A program made the translations under genes and the position numbers. Under the pieces are notes generated by a model. The model had not been told where the DNA came from, did no database searches, and worked only from the letters and a program-made list of their open reading frames with translations. Of a stretch of 64,000 nucleotides of DNA, positions 37,298 through 48,847 are shown piece by piece. Positions within the stretch are counted from its first letter, which is position 1. The number at the start of each line of letters is the position of its first letter. This DNA is from Bartonella grahamii subsp. shimonis (GTDB taxonomy: Bacteria > Pseudomonadota > Alphaproteobacteria > Rhizobiales > Rhizobiaceae): the NCBI RefSeq assembly GCF_036327415.1, contig NZ_CP123961.1, forward strand, positions 2,082,501 to 2,146,500. The letters are read 5' to 3'.

Positions 37298-38820
37298 ACA
37301 AAAGCGTAGCCATCAACATATTCGCCAATATTCCCCTTCGCCAATATTCCCTTGTGCCTAAAACCTTGCCCGCCAGATATCACCACATCTCAAAAAACGG
37401 TTTACGGAGCATCATAAGATACCACACATCAAAATAGGATAACAAACATCAAAACCTTGGGAAGAACTTCACTACTCTCACAGAATCTTATCAAGAGATC
37501 TCTTCTGACTTAAACGCACAATTCCGATTGTATCATTATGATAACTTTTTACATTTACCTTGTCAAGTTTTTATATTTTTCTTTTGATATTTTTGTGTTT
37601 TTCTTTAAGGAAGCCATATCCCTCAACACACCTCTCTTGCAAAACGCCGTTCCAGAAAAACACCCCTCATACAAAACGCAATATCCAAAACAACAAGAGC
37701 CTAAATAGGATTACCCCTAAATAGGATTACCCCTAAATAGGATTACCATTGTATTTTTCATTCACCCACTTATTAAAAAAACATCTTTCAATGCTTCTCA
37801 CACCCATTTCACGGATATCCCCCATACAAATATAGACGCAAATATAATTGTTAAATTTCGCATAGAATACAAAAGCCAATCACGATTTTTCTTTCTTCAC
37901 ATCTCTTTACACATCCCCCTTCCAATCCGTTCACAGCTATTCCCACACTCTCCTCTCCAACCAACGCACTTCAACAGCACTCTTCATCCCAGCTTTCGCC
38001 TCCAGTCTACACACCCTTCACCTCTCCAATCCTTCTCACCACTTCATACCATGACAAAAAACACGCACAATATATAAATCCACAAATCCTCCGCATCATT
38101 TTACAGATTCACATTTTTACGCTTTTACACATTCACAGAACACAGCCAAATAAAATTTCCACATCACCACTCCGCACTGCTCTGTAAACAAGGGGCTGCA
38201 AACGAACAAAGCTTTTTGCCTAGTACCCTTAAACTTCAAATCCCCCTCAAACAACAGCACTTCATCAAGCTCAACAAATCAAGCCCACTCTCCTTAAACC
38301 GCCATCCTTCATCCCTTCGCGCCACCACCTCTTATCCACACTCTCCTCCTATCCATGCGCACTCTCTTCATCCTCCATTCCCCCTTTTCTCTCCCATCAC
38401 ACACTTAACAACTGAACAGCACTCTTCCTCCCAGCTTCCTCCTCCAGTTTGCACACTCTTCACCTTTCCAATCCTCGCACCACATTCCACGCCCCCAAAA
38501 GCCCAACGTGACCAAAAACACGCACAATATATAAATCCACAAATCCTCCGCATCATTTTACAGATTCACATTTTTACGCTTTTACACATTCACAGAACGC
38601 AGCCAAATAAAATTTCCACATCACCACTCCGCACTGCTCTGTAAACAAGGGGCTGCAAACGAACAAAGCTTTTTGCCTAGTACCTTACAGTCTTCAGCCC
38701 CCCCCTCAAACAACAGCACTTCATCAAGCTCAACAAATCAAGCCCTGCCCTTCAAATATTCTAGCTCTTCACCCCCTTCAAAGAGCAATGTTCTACAGCA
38801 TAATAGAATAGAAAATTTTT
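37298..38820. repeat. 1.5-kb spacer with duplicated R2-containing segment
   Basis: A 168-base segment at 38058-38225 is nearly identical to 38518-38684; both carry an R2 core and end in AAGCTTTTTGCCTAGTACC. A 16-17-base unit (CCTAAATAGGATTACC) is repeated three times at about 37699-37746. R1 motifs lie at about 37387 and 38775. The plus-strand ORF at 38216-38644 is C-rich spacer and not supported. Confidence 0.7.
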
Positions 38821-38863
38821 GATTTTTCTTGCTAATCTTCTGAAATTCCTTTATCACTTAAAG

Positions 38864-39079
38864 TGTAATTTTGGTCGTCTACGCACCGATCAAGAGGGAT
38901 TAAAGGTCCTAAATCCGAGCCTAAAAACAAACCCGCATTGCGGGTATCCCGGAATTCCGGGAGATTTTGCTATGTCCAGGTGCTTCTCAGCACTAAAAGC
39001 AAAAAGCTGACTCGGATTCAGTACCTTTAACTCCCGGAATACCAATGCGAGGGCGCTCGCAACCGGAGGGGGGCTTGAA
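38864..39079 (+). ncRNA. Structured leader RNA, copy 6 (Brt-like)
   Basis: Promoter TTGCTA at 38829 and TATCAC at 38852. First stem GGTCG/CGATC, with a U-G pair replacing U-A. Third stem ACCCGC/GCGGGT, fifth GTGCT/AGCAC. Palindrome and long-range partner intact. The ribosome site region is CCGGAGGGGGG, followed by a slightly longer gap to the GTG. Confidence 0.86.
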
Positions 39080-39451
39080 GTGCCAACTAAAAATCCACAT
39101 TTTATCGACATTTTGATAGGCAAAAGGATCCGTCATAGACGCATTGCAATGGGAGTTTCCCAAAAAGAATTAGGAAGCTATTTAGGCGTCAGTTTCCAAC
39201 AAATCCCAAAATACGAAAAAGGCTTCAATCGTGTAAGCGCAGGGTGTTTACTAAAAATTGCCAACATACTAGATGTCCCCGTGAACTTTTTTTATGCAGA
39301 CCTTGCCACAAAAGAAGATCTTTCAACAAAAGAAATTCTCTTACACCACGATCAAGAAACATACAGCGAAAAAGAACAGGCACTTTTAAAAAACTTTAGA
39401 GAGCTCAAAACGAAAAAACAAAAAGCAATCTTGTGGCTCATTTCTGATTAA
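39080..39451 (+). CDS. XRE-family HTH regulator (Trp-like), cassette 6
   Basis: 123 residues from the GTG at 39080. Same layout as the other cassettes. The recognition region reads SFQQIPKYEKGFNRVS, with Pro in place of Gln and Phe in place of Ser. Both changes fall where the others are invariant and a Pro could distort the recognition helix, so DNA binding may be altered or lost. The C-terminus also differs (NFRELKTKKQKAILWLISD). It keeps an intact leader and ribosome site. Confidence 0.85.
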   Translation: MPTKNPHFIDILIGKRIRHRRIAMGVSQKELGSYLGVSFQQIPKYEKGFNRVSAGCLLKIANILDVPVNFFYADLATKEDLSTKEILLHHDQETYSEKEQALLKNFRELKTKKQKAILWLISD

Positions 39452-39626
39452 GCAAAAGCGCAACGATCAACATTATTCCATTCATATCCCCCCCTTAAGT
39501 CGAATTCAAACCAGCTCCCCACACCCCTTCAAAGAGCAATGTTTTATGGAAGGTAGGATAATCAACTGCATCTTTGTTGTCACTTATAATTTTCCAATGA
39601 CTTTTGAATGCCTCTATTAATCTTTT

Positions 39627-40754
39627 TTATAGCACTTTTACTCTTTTTAAAGCTTCTTTCTCTGCTTCTTCTTTTAACTTCATGCCATTGGCACCTTCGT
39701 ACCTTTTTATTGTTTTTTCAATCTGATCATCAGTCCCTGCTTTAAAGACAATCATTGTTTCAAACGGACGAAATAATGACGATTGCGAAATATGAAAAAA
39801 GATATTCGTGCGCAAATTGCTTGGATCAAACTCGCTATCCTCTTTTCTTTCTAAGTCATGGATAGATATCGCTTTTTTTGACATAGCAAGACCAATAACA
39901 TCGCTATTTTTCTCACCAAAATCTTCCACTGTTAAAAGGTTATTTTTAGCGTCACAAACTGTCGATATATTCATGACTTCGTTAAGAACTTGATCATTTA
40001 TGTCAAATTGAGCATCTATGCTAAAAATGAATACAAGATCACGCAAAGAACAAGCTTTTTGAAAATAACAAGCATTGTACAAACGTGAGGGAATCCCAAG
40101 ACATCTGACTGCTCGTCGAATGATTTTTATAGCGAGCTCATATGATTTTTCATCTAAACGATGATCACGAATGTCTGGAATGTAGATTTCTTGTGTTTCT
40201 TGTAACGGTGCAACTTCACTGTTTAATGCACTATCAATAAGCTTTTCTAACCAATTGTAACTCTCAATATTATCCTGATCTCGGAAGAACGATCTGATCT
40301 CTTCTAAAAGATTGTACAGCCCATACTCTTCTCTAAAAGCACGCTCTGTTCGATCACACGTCATTGGAAATGGATAGGACTCTTTTCGTTTGACCGGTAT
40401 AGATGATGCTTCAATTTTTGGATCATTCACTTTAAATTGATCAACGCTTTCTCCACTTTTAACAGGTATCGAATGCTCACCTCTAATAGTATCAAAAACT
40501 CTCTCCCCTTGCTCCTCACTAAAAGAAATGCCTTATTCAAGAAACATCTTTAATGGATTGGAATCATCCGGTGTTAACGACATATCCTGTATTAAAGACT
40601 CCAAAATTTTCTATTGAAGCTTATCATCACTTATTAACGAATCTTTCCTATCCTCATAGAAATCCTTTAAGCCTTCTGGAATATGCCAATTGTAACTCTT
40701 AACGTCCTTTGCAAACCAGCTGTTAATTATTTCCTTGTTTGTGGCTAATTTCAT
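39627..40754 (-). pseudogene. Unrecognised protein gene with two in-frame stops
   Basis: From the ATG at 40754 (GGGGGG ribosome site 9 bases upstream) the frame reads MKLATNKEIINSWFAKDVKS, meets TAG after DDKLQ (about codon 48) and TAA after KMFLE (about codon 79). It then continues without frameshift to the stop at 39627, 376 codons in all. The longest open part (39627-40430, 267 residues) has no family I recognise; it is charged and mostly helical with few Cys. Two single-base stop mutations in an otherwise preserved frame point to recent inactivation. Translation of the 3' part from an internal start cannot be excluded. Confidence 0.75.
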
Positions 40755-41601
40755 GAGATTATGCCCCCCATTTAAATTTCAAATGATCCTTTTGATCAAT
40801 AAACTCCAATACAGTTTTTATTAAAGTTCTTGAAAAAAGTTCATTATCTTTTTATTTTACTTAATATTTACCATATTATAGTTTATTAGCAAATAAGTAA
40901 AGTAAGATATAGATGATATTTTTAATATACACCTTCACTTAAACTTGCTTTTATAACACGAATAGCGAAAATTTTAACAAAAAACAGGTTAGAGGTCTTG
41001 TTTTTTAAGTCTTTATCTTGATTAAAAAACTGCAAAGTAGCAAACTTGATTGTGCAGATAATCATGCTCCATCATCTATTAGCCACCGACAAGAGTATGA
41101 TCAATACAAACAGTTTAAAAAACTTTCAGCAAAATTTTAAAGCAGAAAAACGCACATCACCGAAAAAATGAGAGAGCAGTGCATTTTACGCATCCTCCAC
41201 CTTTTGCTTAAACAGCGAAACTCCAATCCATCGTCAAAATATCTTCGTCTAAAATTCCCATGCCACAGATCAGCCCCCTCAAAGAGCAATGTTTTACGGC
41301 AGATAAACGGCATTTCTCTTTAACGCTTTTACGCACAAAGCAATAAAGCAATAAAGCAATCCCGCTTGTGACTTCACTTATAACATTGCAAGAAAATAGT
41401 TTTCACGACAAACAGAAGTAAAAGAATCCTACGTTATTCGGAACGCTCGTTTAACATGCAAAAACACCGACCACTCCCTTTGCTTTGCAATAAAACACCG
41501 CTGTCTCATCGTGAATTTTTCTAAATCAGGCACGCCTCAAAGAGCGGTGTTTATCACATAATAGGGTTAACACCGCCCTTATAGCGTGAATTTCTCAAAA
41601 C
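40755..41601. other. Spacer between pseudogene and clpB with two R1 elements
   Basis: AT-rich, no gene. R1 elements at about 41276-41323 and 41534-41580 can both fold. In the second, GCGGTGTT pairs with AACACCGC, and it lies about 20 bases beyond the clpB stop, so it could act as its terminator, although no T-run follows. About 41030-41290 resembles about 51545-51700. Confidence 0.5.
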
Positions 41602-44181
41602 TTAATCTTCAGGCAAAAATTCCAACCGATCACCTTGTTTTGTAATGTTCACTGCCGTCTCGTCATGAATTTCTCCAAACAAGATTTTCTCTGCGAGAGG
41701 ATCTTGAATTTCCTTTTGGATAATCCGTTTAAGTGGACGTGCCCCATACAGGGGATCATAGCCTTTATCAGCAAGGAATCGTCGTACTTCTGGTTCGATA
41801 TGCAAAGTTATGTTGCGTTCATTGAGCAAATTTTGCAAATGTTCTATCTGAATATCGACGATAGCTTCCATATCCTTGCGTTGCAGCCGCTGAAAAAGAA
41901 TAATCTCATCAATACGGTTTAAAAATTCAGGACGGAAAGCTGCTTTCACAACATTCATGACATCATTTTTTGCCTGATCGGTTGTTTGTCCTTCAGGCAG
42001 CGCGGTTAAAAACTCAGCACCGAGGTTTGAGGTCATAATCAGCAAGGTATTACGAAAATCGACGGTTCGTCCTTGACTATCGGTCAAACGTCCCTCATCC
42101 AGCACTTGCAACAAGAGATTAAAAATATCAGGATGTGCTTTTTCAATTTCGTCGAACAGAATAACTTGATAAGGTCTTCTTCGCACAGACTCTGTCAGCA
42201 CGCCGCCTTCTTCATATCCGACATATCCAGGTGGCGCTCCAATCAGCCGCGCCCCAGCATGCTTTTCCATATATTCCGACATATCGATACGCAACATGGC
42301 ATTGGGATCTTGGAAAAGAAACGCGGCGAGTGCTTTGGTTAATTCGGTTTTTCCAACACCGGTAGGTCCCAAGAACATGAAAGAGCCAAGCGGACGATTG
42401 GGATCTTGCAACCCCGCACGGGCGCGGCGTACAGCACGAGCAACAGCTTGAACAGCTTCTCCCTGCCCCACGACACGGGTTGCAATTTCATCTTCCATCC
42501 GCAAGAGCGCCTCACGTTCTGCTTCAAGCATCCGATCAACAGGAATCCCAGTCCAGCGTGAAACGATACGCGCCACATGTTCAGCAGTGACCGTTTCTTC
42601 GACGAGATGATTTTGTTGGTCATCATTTTCCGCCAAAGTCAATTGTTTTTCGAGTTCAGGGATAACGCTATAGGCGAGCTCTCCAGCTTTTTGGAATTGT
42701 CCATCACGCTGTGCAATAGCCAAAGCATTGCGTGCTTCTTCGAGTTGTTTTTTCAAATCAGCAGCATGCCCTAATTTTTGCTTTTCAGCCTGCCAAGCCG
42801 TTGTCATCTCAGCGGACTGTTGTTCTAAGGTATTCAGTTCCTCTTGCACATTTTTCAAACGTTCTTTTGCTGTTGGCTCCACATCTGTTTTCAAAGCTTC
42901 GCGTTCAATCTTCAACTGTAAAATACGCCGATCAACGGCATCGAGTTCTTCCGGTTTTGAATCGACCTGCATCCGCAAGCGTGCCGCCGCTTCATCGATA
43001 AGATCAATCGCTTTATCCGGCAAGAAGCGATCTGTAATATAACGGGAAGAGAGCCGTGCCGCCGCAATCAAAGCACTATCTGCCAAACGCACTTTGTGGT
43101 GCTGTTCATATTTTTCCTTAATACCGCGCAAAATAGAGATGGTATCCTCTAAAGAGGGTTCAGGTACAAAGACAGGCTGGAAGCGCCGTGCAAGAGCAGC
43201 ATCTTTTTCAACATATTTTCGATATTCATCCAAAGTAGTAGCCCCCACACAATGGAGTTCTCCGCGTGCAAGAGCTGGTTTTAGCAAGTTGGAAGCATCC
43301 ATAGGACCATCGGATTTTCCAGCCCCAACGAGATTATGCAATTCATCGATAAAGAGGATAATCTGCCCATTTTCAGTTTGCACCTCTGCCAGCACTGCTT
43401 TGAGGCGCTCTTCGAATTCCCCACGATATTTTGCACCCGCAATAAGCGCTCCCATATCGAGAGCATGAAGCTGTTTATCGCGCAAAGTTTCAGGTACATC
43501 GCCATTAACAATGCGCAACGCCAATCCTTCCACGATAGCAGTTTTCCCCACCCCTGGTTCACCGATCAGCACAGGATTATTTTTTGTCCGCCGTGAAAGC
43601 ACCTGAATGGTGCGTCGAATTTCTTCTTCTCGCCCAATGACAGGGTCGAGTTTTCCTTCGCGTGCATCTTTTGTCAAATCACGCGCATATTTTTGCAGAG
43701 CATCATATTGGCTTTCGGCATGGGGGCTTGTTGCTGTTTTTCCCTTCCGCAAATCATTAATAGCCTGATTAAGCGCTTGCGCTGTCAACCCTCCACTTGT
43801 GAGAACATCAGCAGTTTTTGCGGTCTTTTCCATGATCAGTGCTTGCAGCACACGCTCGACGGTAACAAACTGATCACCGGCTTTTTTCGCCAGATCTTCT
43901 GCCATATTAAAGACCTTTGCCAACGGCTGAGACAAATAGAGCTGCCCATTCCCCCCTTGTACTTTTGGCAAAGCATCAAGTGCTTCATTAAGCACCTTTC
44001 GAATAAGAGTAAGATCACCACCTGCTTTTTGAATCAGTGACGCTGCCAACCCTTGAGAATCGTCTAACAACACTTTCAACAGATGCTCCGGCATAAACTG
44101 CTGATGATCAGAAGCAAGAGCACTATTTTGTGCGGATTGTAAAAAACCTTGCAACCGTTCGCTATATTTTTCTAGGTTCAT
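41602..44181 (-). CDS. clpB: ClpB disaggregase (Hsp104-type AAA+ chaperone)
   Basis: 859 residues, normal full length. The N-domain (1-145) starts [20 protein letters not shown]. The first AAA+ ring has Walker A GEPGVGKT (207-214) and Walker [16 protein letters not shown] coiled-coil M-domain (about 410-525) is intact. The second ring has Walker A GPTGVGKT and Walker [17 protein letters not shown], then ends with the usual [18 protein letters not shown]. It rescues aggregated proteins with DnaK after heat stress. An AGGAAAA site lies before the ATG. No heat-shock promoter is obvious; a C-rich minisatellite lies 200-670 bases upstream. Confidence 0.97.
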   Translation of the reverse strand: MNLEKYSERLQGFLQSAQNSALASDHQQFMPEHLLKVLLDDSQGLAASLIQKAGGDLTLIRKVLNEALDALPKVQGGNGQLYLSQPLAKVFNMAEDLAKKAGDQFVTVERVLQALIMEKTAKTADVLTSGGLTAQALNQAINDLRKGKTATSPHAESQYDALQKYARDLTKDAREGKLDPVIGREEEIRRTIQVLSRRTKNNPVLIGEPGVGKTAIVEGLALRIVNGDVPETLRDKQLHALDMGALIAGAKYRGEFEERLKAVLAEVQTENGQIILFIDELHNLVGAGKSDGPMDASNLLKPALARGELHCVGATTLDEYRKYVEKDAALARRFQPVFVPEPSLEDTISILRGIKEKYEQHHKVRLADSALIAAARLSSRYITDRFLPDKAIDLIDEAAARLRMQVDSKPEELDAVDRRILQLKIEREALKTDVEPTAKERLKNVQEELNTLEQQSAEMTTAWQAEKQKLGHAADLKKQLEEARNALAIAQRDGQFQKAGELAYSVIPELEKQLTLAENDDQQNHLVEETVTAEHVARIVSRWTGIPVDRMLEAEREALLRMEDEIATRVVGQGEAVQAVARAVRRARAGLQDPNRPLGSFMFLGPTGVGKTELTKALAAFLFQDPNAMLRIDMSEYMEKHAGARLIGAPPGYVGYEEGGVLTESVRRRPYQVILFDEIEKAHPDIFNLLLQVLDEGRLTDSQGRTVDFRNTLLIMTSNLGAEFLTALPEGQTTDQAKNDVMNVVKAAFRPEFLNRIDEIILFQRLQRKDMEAIVDIQIEHLQNLLNERNITLHIEPEVRRFLADKGYDPLYGARPLKRIIQKEIQDPLAEKILFGEIHDETAVNITKQGDRLEFLPED

Positions 44182-44394
44182 TTTTTTTCCTTAAATCTCA
44201 AGCCACCACCGCACTTCAAACTCCCCAAACATTCCACAAAAGAGGCATCTTCAAAGGACCGGCTCCCCCCCACAAAACACCGCAAAATGACGCCGCATGA
44301 AGAAGAACCGGAGTGCTAAAAAGAATATGGGTCCTCACAAGCCTCATAGCAAGAGGAAGAGAAAGGCACACTGTCATTTTTAAATAAAAACTGC

Positions 44395-44860
44395 AACTCC
44401 CCCAACCCCACCAGCACACCCCTCACCAACACAACCCCCGCCAGCACACCCCCCCACTATCACAGCCCCCACCATCACAACCCTCACCATCACAGCCCCC
44501 GCCATCACAGCCCCCACTAGCACAACCCCCGCCAGCACAACCCCACCAGCACAACCCTCACCAGCACAACCCCCGCCAGCACAGCCCCCACCAGCACAAA
44601 CCCCCACCAGCACAAGCCCCACCAGCACAGCCCCCGCCATCACAACCCCCACCATCACACCCCCGCCATCACAGCCCGCGCCAGCACAAGCCCCACCAAC
44701 ACACCCCCGCCATCACAGCCCCGCCATCACAGCCCCGCCATCACAGCCCCCACCAGCACAGCCCGCACCATCACAACCCTCACCATCACACCCCCGCCAG
44801 CACACCCCCCGCCAGCACAACCCCGCCAGCACAACCCCCCACCAGCACAATCTTACAAGT
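44395..44860. repeat. 12-bp-type C-rich minisatellite upstream of clpB
   Basis: About 38 imperfect units of the kind CCACCAGCACAA, CGCCATCACAGC and CACCATCACAAC, with almost no G outside fixed positions. Open frames across it (a Gly/Val-rich protein on the minus strand) are artefacts of the composition. Confidence 0.92.
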
Positions 44861-45104
44861 AAAACCACAACATCAGTACGTCATTATTAATGAATTTAAT
44901 TTGAATAAAAGCAAATACACCTCTTTATTTTTAAAAAAGCGTATTTAAAGACATGTAATTAAGAGTAAAATAAAAAGTATTTATTATATTTTTTATTTAA
45001 AATACATAAAATATAATTATATTTACGGAATCATATTAAATTTATTAAATGAAATTAGGTTAAATATACAGTAAAGTAAAAAATATTCTTCTAATTCTTT
45101 TTTT
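44861..45104. other. AT-rich spacer
   Basis: Very AT-rich stretch directly after the C-rich array. No gene or repeat recognised. Confidence 0.4.
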
Positions 45105-46087
45105 CTCATAAGCAAGCCAAGCTACGCTGTTTTTGCTGGTAAAGTTGTCACGATGCAATATGAATGGCCTCACACATGTCATTTAATACATTCTTTCTTT
45201 CACCCAACAAATAACTTATGATGGTGGACCCCATTCCATCTATTTCTGGGAAAACCACTTTCAATTTCAAAATGGAAAAAGTGATTATATTGGTTTATTC
45301 AATAGAGGCACCCGCACCATTCACTTTTCTATCCGGAATGCCACAGGATGGAAGAGTGATCAATGTAACCATTTTACCCATGAGGACTCAGGAGTACGCT
45401 GTGAGATTGAATTTCCGTGGAAAATTGGAAGCCGATATAAATTAGATGTTTCCAAGAATGTAAATCTGGTTCCAGGAACAATAACCGATCTTATATCGGG
45501 TAAAAAACAATAGTTGGTATCATAGAACGACCAAGTACATTTGGCATGCTTCACAAATCTTATAATTTTGTTGAGGACCATTCTCGTTGGAAGAGGCAGC
45601 TTTCCTCCTGTTATGTATTAAGTCCACAAAGTTCAAGCTTTTTAAATCCTAGATCCCTGAAAAACAACACTCTATACGCAGCGACTTTGAAAGACTCTGT
45701 TCCAGGAAAATGTAAAGATCCTTACGTCGTCCAAACATCATATACATTCAGTTTTTGTATGAATAGTATAAGCGACCTTAGAGGTTTAGCCTCACCCGCA
45801 GCTGAACTGGAAGTCCCCATTTCCAATGGGAAAGATCTATCAGCACAAACTGTCTTTGACACATTGAAAAAAGAAGAACTTGTCATTATTCGTTCAAAAG
45901 ATCGTGCTTGGGCACCTAATATCTTTCCCCCCTAAGCCCATTTCAGTAGAAATCAATCTTTATAGATCATCAAGCAGCTTACAGTTCTACACTTCATACC
46001 ACTCACGGCACACAAAAGATAACCACAGGCCCCAAAATCATGTATATGTCTGATGAAAAAACTTGGAAAATTCTGAAACCAAACTAA
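45105..46087 (+). pseudogene. Frameshifted DUF3472-like secreted protein gene
   Basis: Reading through at least three frameshifts gives one protein. The pieces are KPSYAVFAGKVVTMQYEWP (45112 onward, like the end of a signal peptide), ITYDGGPHSIYFWENHFQF to GTITDLISGKKQ (ends near 45510), and VGIIERPSTFGMLHKSYNFV to DRAWAPNIFPP (ends 45935 at a C-run). The tail is FIDHQAAYSSTLHTTHGTQK to KTWKILKPN (stop 46085-46087). The GGPHSIYFW, YIGLFNRG and GVRCEIEFPWKIGSRYKL blocks match the DUF3472 type. It has no intact start, so it is a dead gene; the family name is my best match. Confidence 0.65.
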
Positions 46088-46199
46088 GCTTTTTCTTCTT
46101 GATAAAACATAAATTCCTCACGCCCCTTTAAAAGCAAATGGGAGTGAAGTAGTTTTTTCATTTCCCCACCACTGTTTTTCTCCATTTCCAGTTACTTTT

Positions 46200-47530
46200 T
46201 CAAGCCCTGCTCTCATCCCATACCCTTGAACTTACCTCATCACCATGCTTTCCAGCGCATTTTTTCCACTCTCCCCCCTCTCAAAACCACATCACCCTTT
46301 AATAGAATCCTCAACTTCCACTCTCACCCCCTCACACCATCCCTTCACGCATCCCTTCGCACCACCCCGCCTCTTATCCCCCCTTCCTTTATCCCATACG
46401 CACTCTCTCCTCCTCCATTTCCTACACCCCTTCCCACACCCAAATACTTCCCCCGTTCCATCCCAACTTACCCTCCATTCACAAATGCATCCCCCTAGTT
46501 CTCTCACACCATTCCATTAATCTCCCTCGGCTTCATTCTGACACCCCACATCCTCTCACACCATTCCACACCATGATAAAAGCCCAACAAGCCCCAAGGG
46601 TACGCACAACACATAAATCCCCCACGTCCTTGAACTTCCACTCCACTTTTACAGATCCACATTTTCACGCCTTTACACATTTACAGAAAGAAGCCAACGA
46701 AACCTCCAAACCAACCACCGAACAATCCCTTATCTTAAAAAACATCCCCCTAAAAGACAAAACTTCCACCCCACATCCTCTCACCACCATTCCACACCAT
46801 GCCAAAAGCCCAACATGACAAAAACACGCACAATACATAAATCCACAAATCCCCCACGTCCTTGAATTTCCCCTTCACTTTTACAGATCCACATTTTTAC
46901 GCTTTTACATCTTTATAGAACGCAGCCAACGAAACCTCCAAACCAACCACCGAACAATCCCAAAAAATCCCCCAAAAGACAAAACTTCCACCCCACACCA
47001 CTCTATAAACAATACCCCAACCTCTTACCCAACCAATATCTCCACCGTCAAATCCCCTCTCAAAGGACTGTACTTCAAAAGGCACTATAAACCAGTCCTC
47101 CCCTAAGATATTCAACACACTCTCTCCTCCAGTCACACACCACCCCCTTTCCATCCCAACTCCCCACATCCCCTTCATAGACTCTTCATCCCCACATCCC
47201 TCTCACACCATTCCATCAATCTCCCTCGGCTTCATTCTGACACCCCAATCTTCTCACCACCATTCCACACCATAATAAAAGCCCAACAAGCCCCAAGGGT
47301 ACGCACAACACATAAATCCACAAATCCCCCTACGTCCTTGAACTTCCACTTCACTTTTACAGATCCACATTTTTACGCCTTTACACATTTACAGAAAGAA
47401 GCCAAATGAAACTTCCACCCAACCCCGCACTGCTCTGAAAACAATCCTCGACAACCCAGCTTCTTACCCAAGCCCCCCACGCTCTTCAGATCACTGCCTC
47501 TCCCAATCACGCCGTTTTATGACGTATTGA
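46200..47530. repeat. R2 repeat cluster (three cores), no gene
   Basis: R2 cores (ACAGATCCACATTTTTACGC) lie at about 46651, 46881 and 47358. Each is embedded in a longer segment that begins GCCCCAAGGGTACGCACAAC and ends CCACACCACTCTATAAACAA. G is rare on the plus strand, so long ORFs arise by chance. No start or ribosome site supports any of them. Confidence 0.7.
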
Positions 47531-47571
47531 TTTCTCTTGCCAATCTCCTGAAATTACTTTATCACTTGAAG

Positions 47572-47786
47572 TGTAATTTTGATCGTCTACGCAGCGATCA
47601 ATAGGGAAGACAAGCCCTAAGTCCGAGCGTAAAAACGAACCCGCTTTGCGGATATCCCGGGATTCCGGGAGATTTTGCTATGTCCAAGTGCGTTTCCGCA
47701 CTAAAAGCAAAATGCTGACTCGGACTCAGTACTTGTTACTCCCGGAATACCAATGCGAGGGCGCTCGCAACCGGAGGGGGTGCAAA
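47572..47786 (+). ncRNA. Structured leader RNA, copy 7 (Brt-like)
   Basis: Promoter TTGCCA at 47537 and TATCAC at 47560. Third stem CCGC/GCGG with an outer mismatch, central hairpin CCCGGGATTCCGGG, fifth stem GTGCG/CGCAC. Long-range partner CTCCCGGAATACC intact; ribosome site CCGGAGGGGG. Confidence 0.86.
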
Positions 47787-48158
47787 GTGCCAACTAAAAA
47801 TCCACATTTTATCGACTTTTCTATAGGCAAAAGAATCCGCCATAGACGCATTGCCATGGGGCTTTCCCAAAAAGAATTAGGAACCCATTTAGGCGTCAGT
47901 TTCCAACAAATCCAAAAATATGAAAAAGGTTTAAATCGTGTAAGCGCCAAATGTTTGCTGGAAATCGCCCAAAAACTGGAAGTCCCTATAAGCTTTTTTT
48001 ATGCCGATATTACTACAAAAAAAGATCTTTCAACAAAAGAAACTCTCCTACACCACGATCAAGAAACATACAGCGAAAAAGAACACTCACTTTTAAAAAA
48101 TTTTAGAGAACTCCAGCCGAAAAAACAAAAAGCAATTTTATGGTTGATCTCTGATTAG
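47787..48158 (+). CDS. XRE-family HTH regulator (Trp-like), cassette 7
   Basis: 123 residues from the GTG at 47787. HTH as in the others (recognition region SFQQIQKYEKGLNRVS). The third helix region differs (AKCLLEIAQKLEVPISFFYA), a variant shared with cassette 8, so these two form a subgroup. C-terminus SLLKNFRELQPKKQKAILWL plus ISD. This cassette stands alone, 8 kb from the main group and surrounded by R2 repeats, which suggests it moved together with repeat DNA. Confidence 0.88.
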   Translation: MPTKNPHFIDFSIGKRIRHRRIAMGLSQKELGTHLGVSFQQIQKYEKGLNRVSAKCLLEIAQKLEVPISFFYADITTKKDLSTKETLLHHDQETYSEKEHSLLKNFRELQPKKQKAILWLISD

Positions 48159-48847
48159 GAAAAAGCGCAACAACTCACATTATTTGCCAATATATCCACC
48201 CCCTATAAACTTCAGATCCCGCCCAAACGAGACTGTTTCATCAAAAGCGACAAATATGCCCTATTTTAAAATATTCTTGTCCCTTCACCACCCTAAAGTA
48301 AGATCACTGAAAGCACCGGTCAATCCCACTTCAAAAACGAAACTTCCCTCCATCACTTCATAGCCCCCTTCCCCTCACACCTTCTTTCCTCTCTCGTCAA
48401 CACACCACCCCTCTTCATCCCAACTTACCCTCCATTCACAAATGCATCCCCCTAGTTCTCTCACCACCATTTCACACCATAATAAAAGCCCAACAAGCCC
48501 CAAGGGTACGCACAACACATAAATCCCCCACGTCCTTGAACTTCCGCTCCACTTTTACAGATCCACATTTTTACGCTTTTACATCTTTATAGAACGCAGC
48601 CGAACGTAACCTCCAAACCAACCACCGGACAATCCCAAAATCCCCCAAAAGACAAAACTTCCACCCCGCACCGCTCTATAAACAATAGTCTGTCAATAAT
48701 TTAAATAGCTGGCCTAGCCAGATTCCACCACTAACCACTCATGCAGTTCAGGTCACCACCCTTTAAAGAACGGTGTTTTTACATCATGAACAGAATAATT
48801 AACGAACCGTCTTAGAAAAAAGAAACAGCATGGAGATATCAAATATA
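48159..48847. repeat. Spacer with R2 and R1 elements
   Basis: An R2 segment lies at about 48480-48690 (core near 48559) and an R1 element at 48759-48813 (CTTTAAAGAACGGTGTTTTT) whose ACGGT can pair with ACCGT downstream. The R1 element is about 35 bases beyond the stop of the MFS gene. No gene seen. Confidence 0.55.

Noticed and set aside
44380..44658. Gly/Val-rich protein on the minus strand
   Set aside because: Translation of a 12-base minisatellite; no ribosome site.
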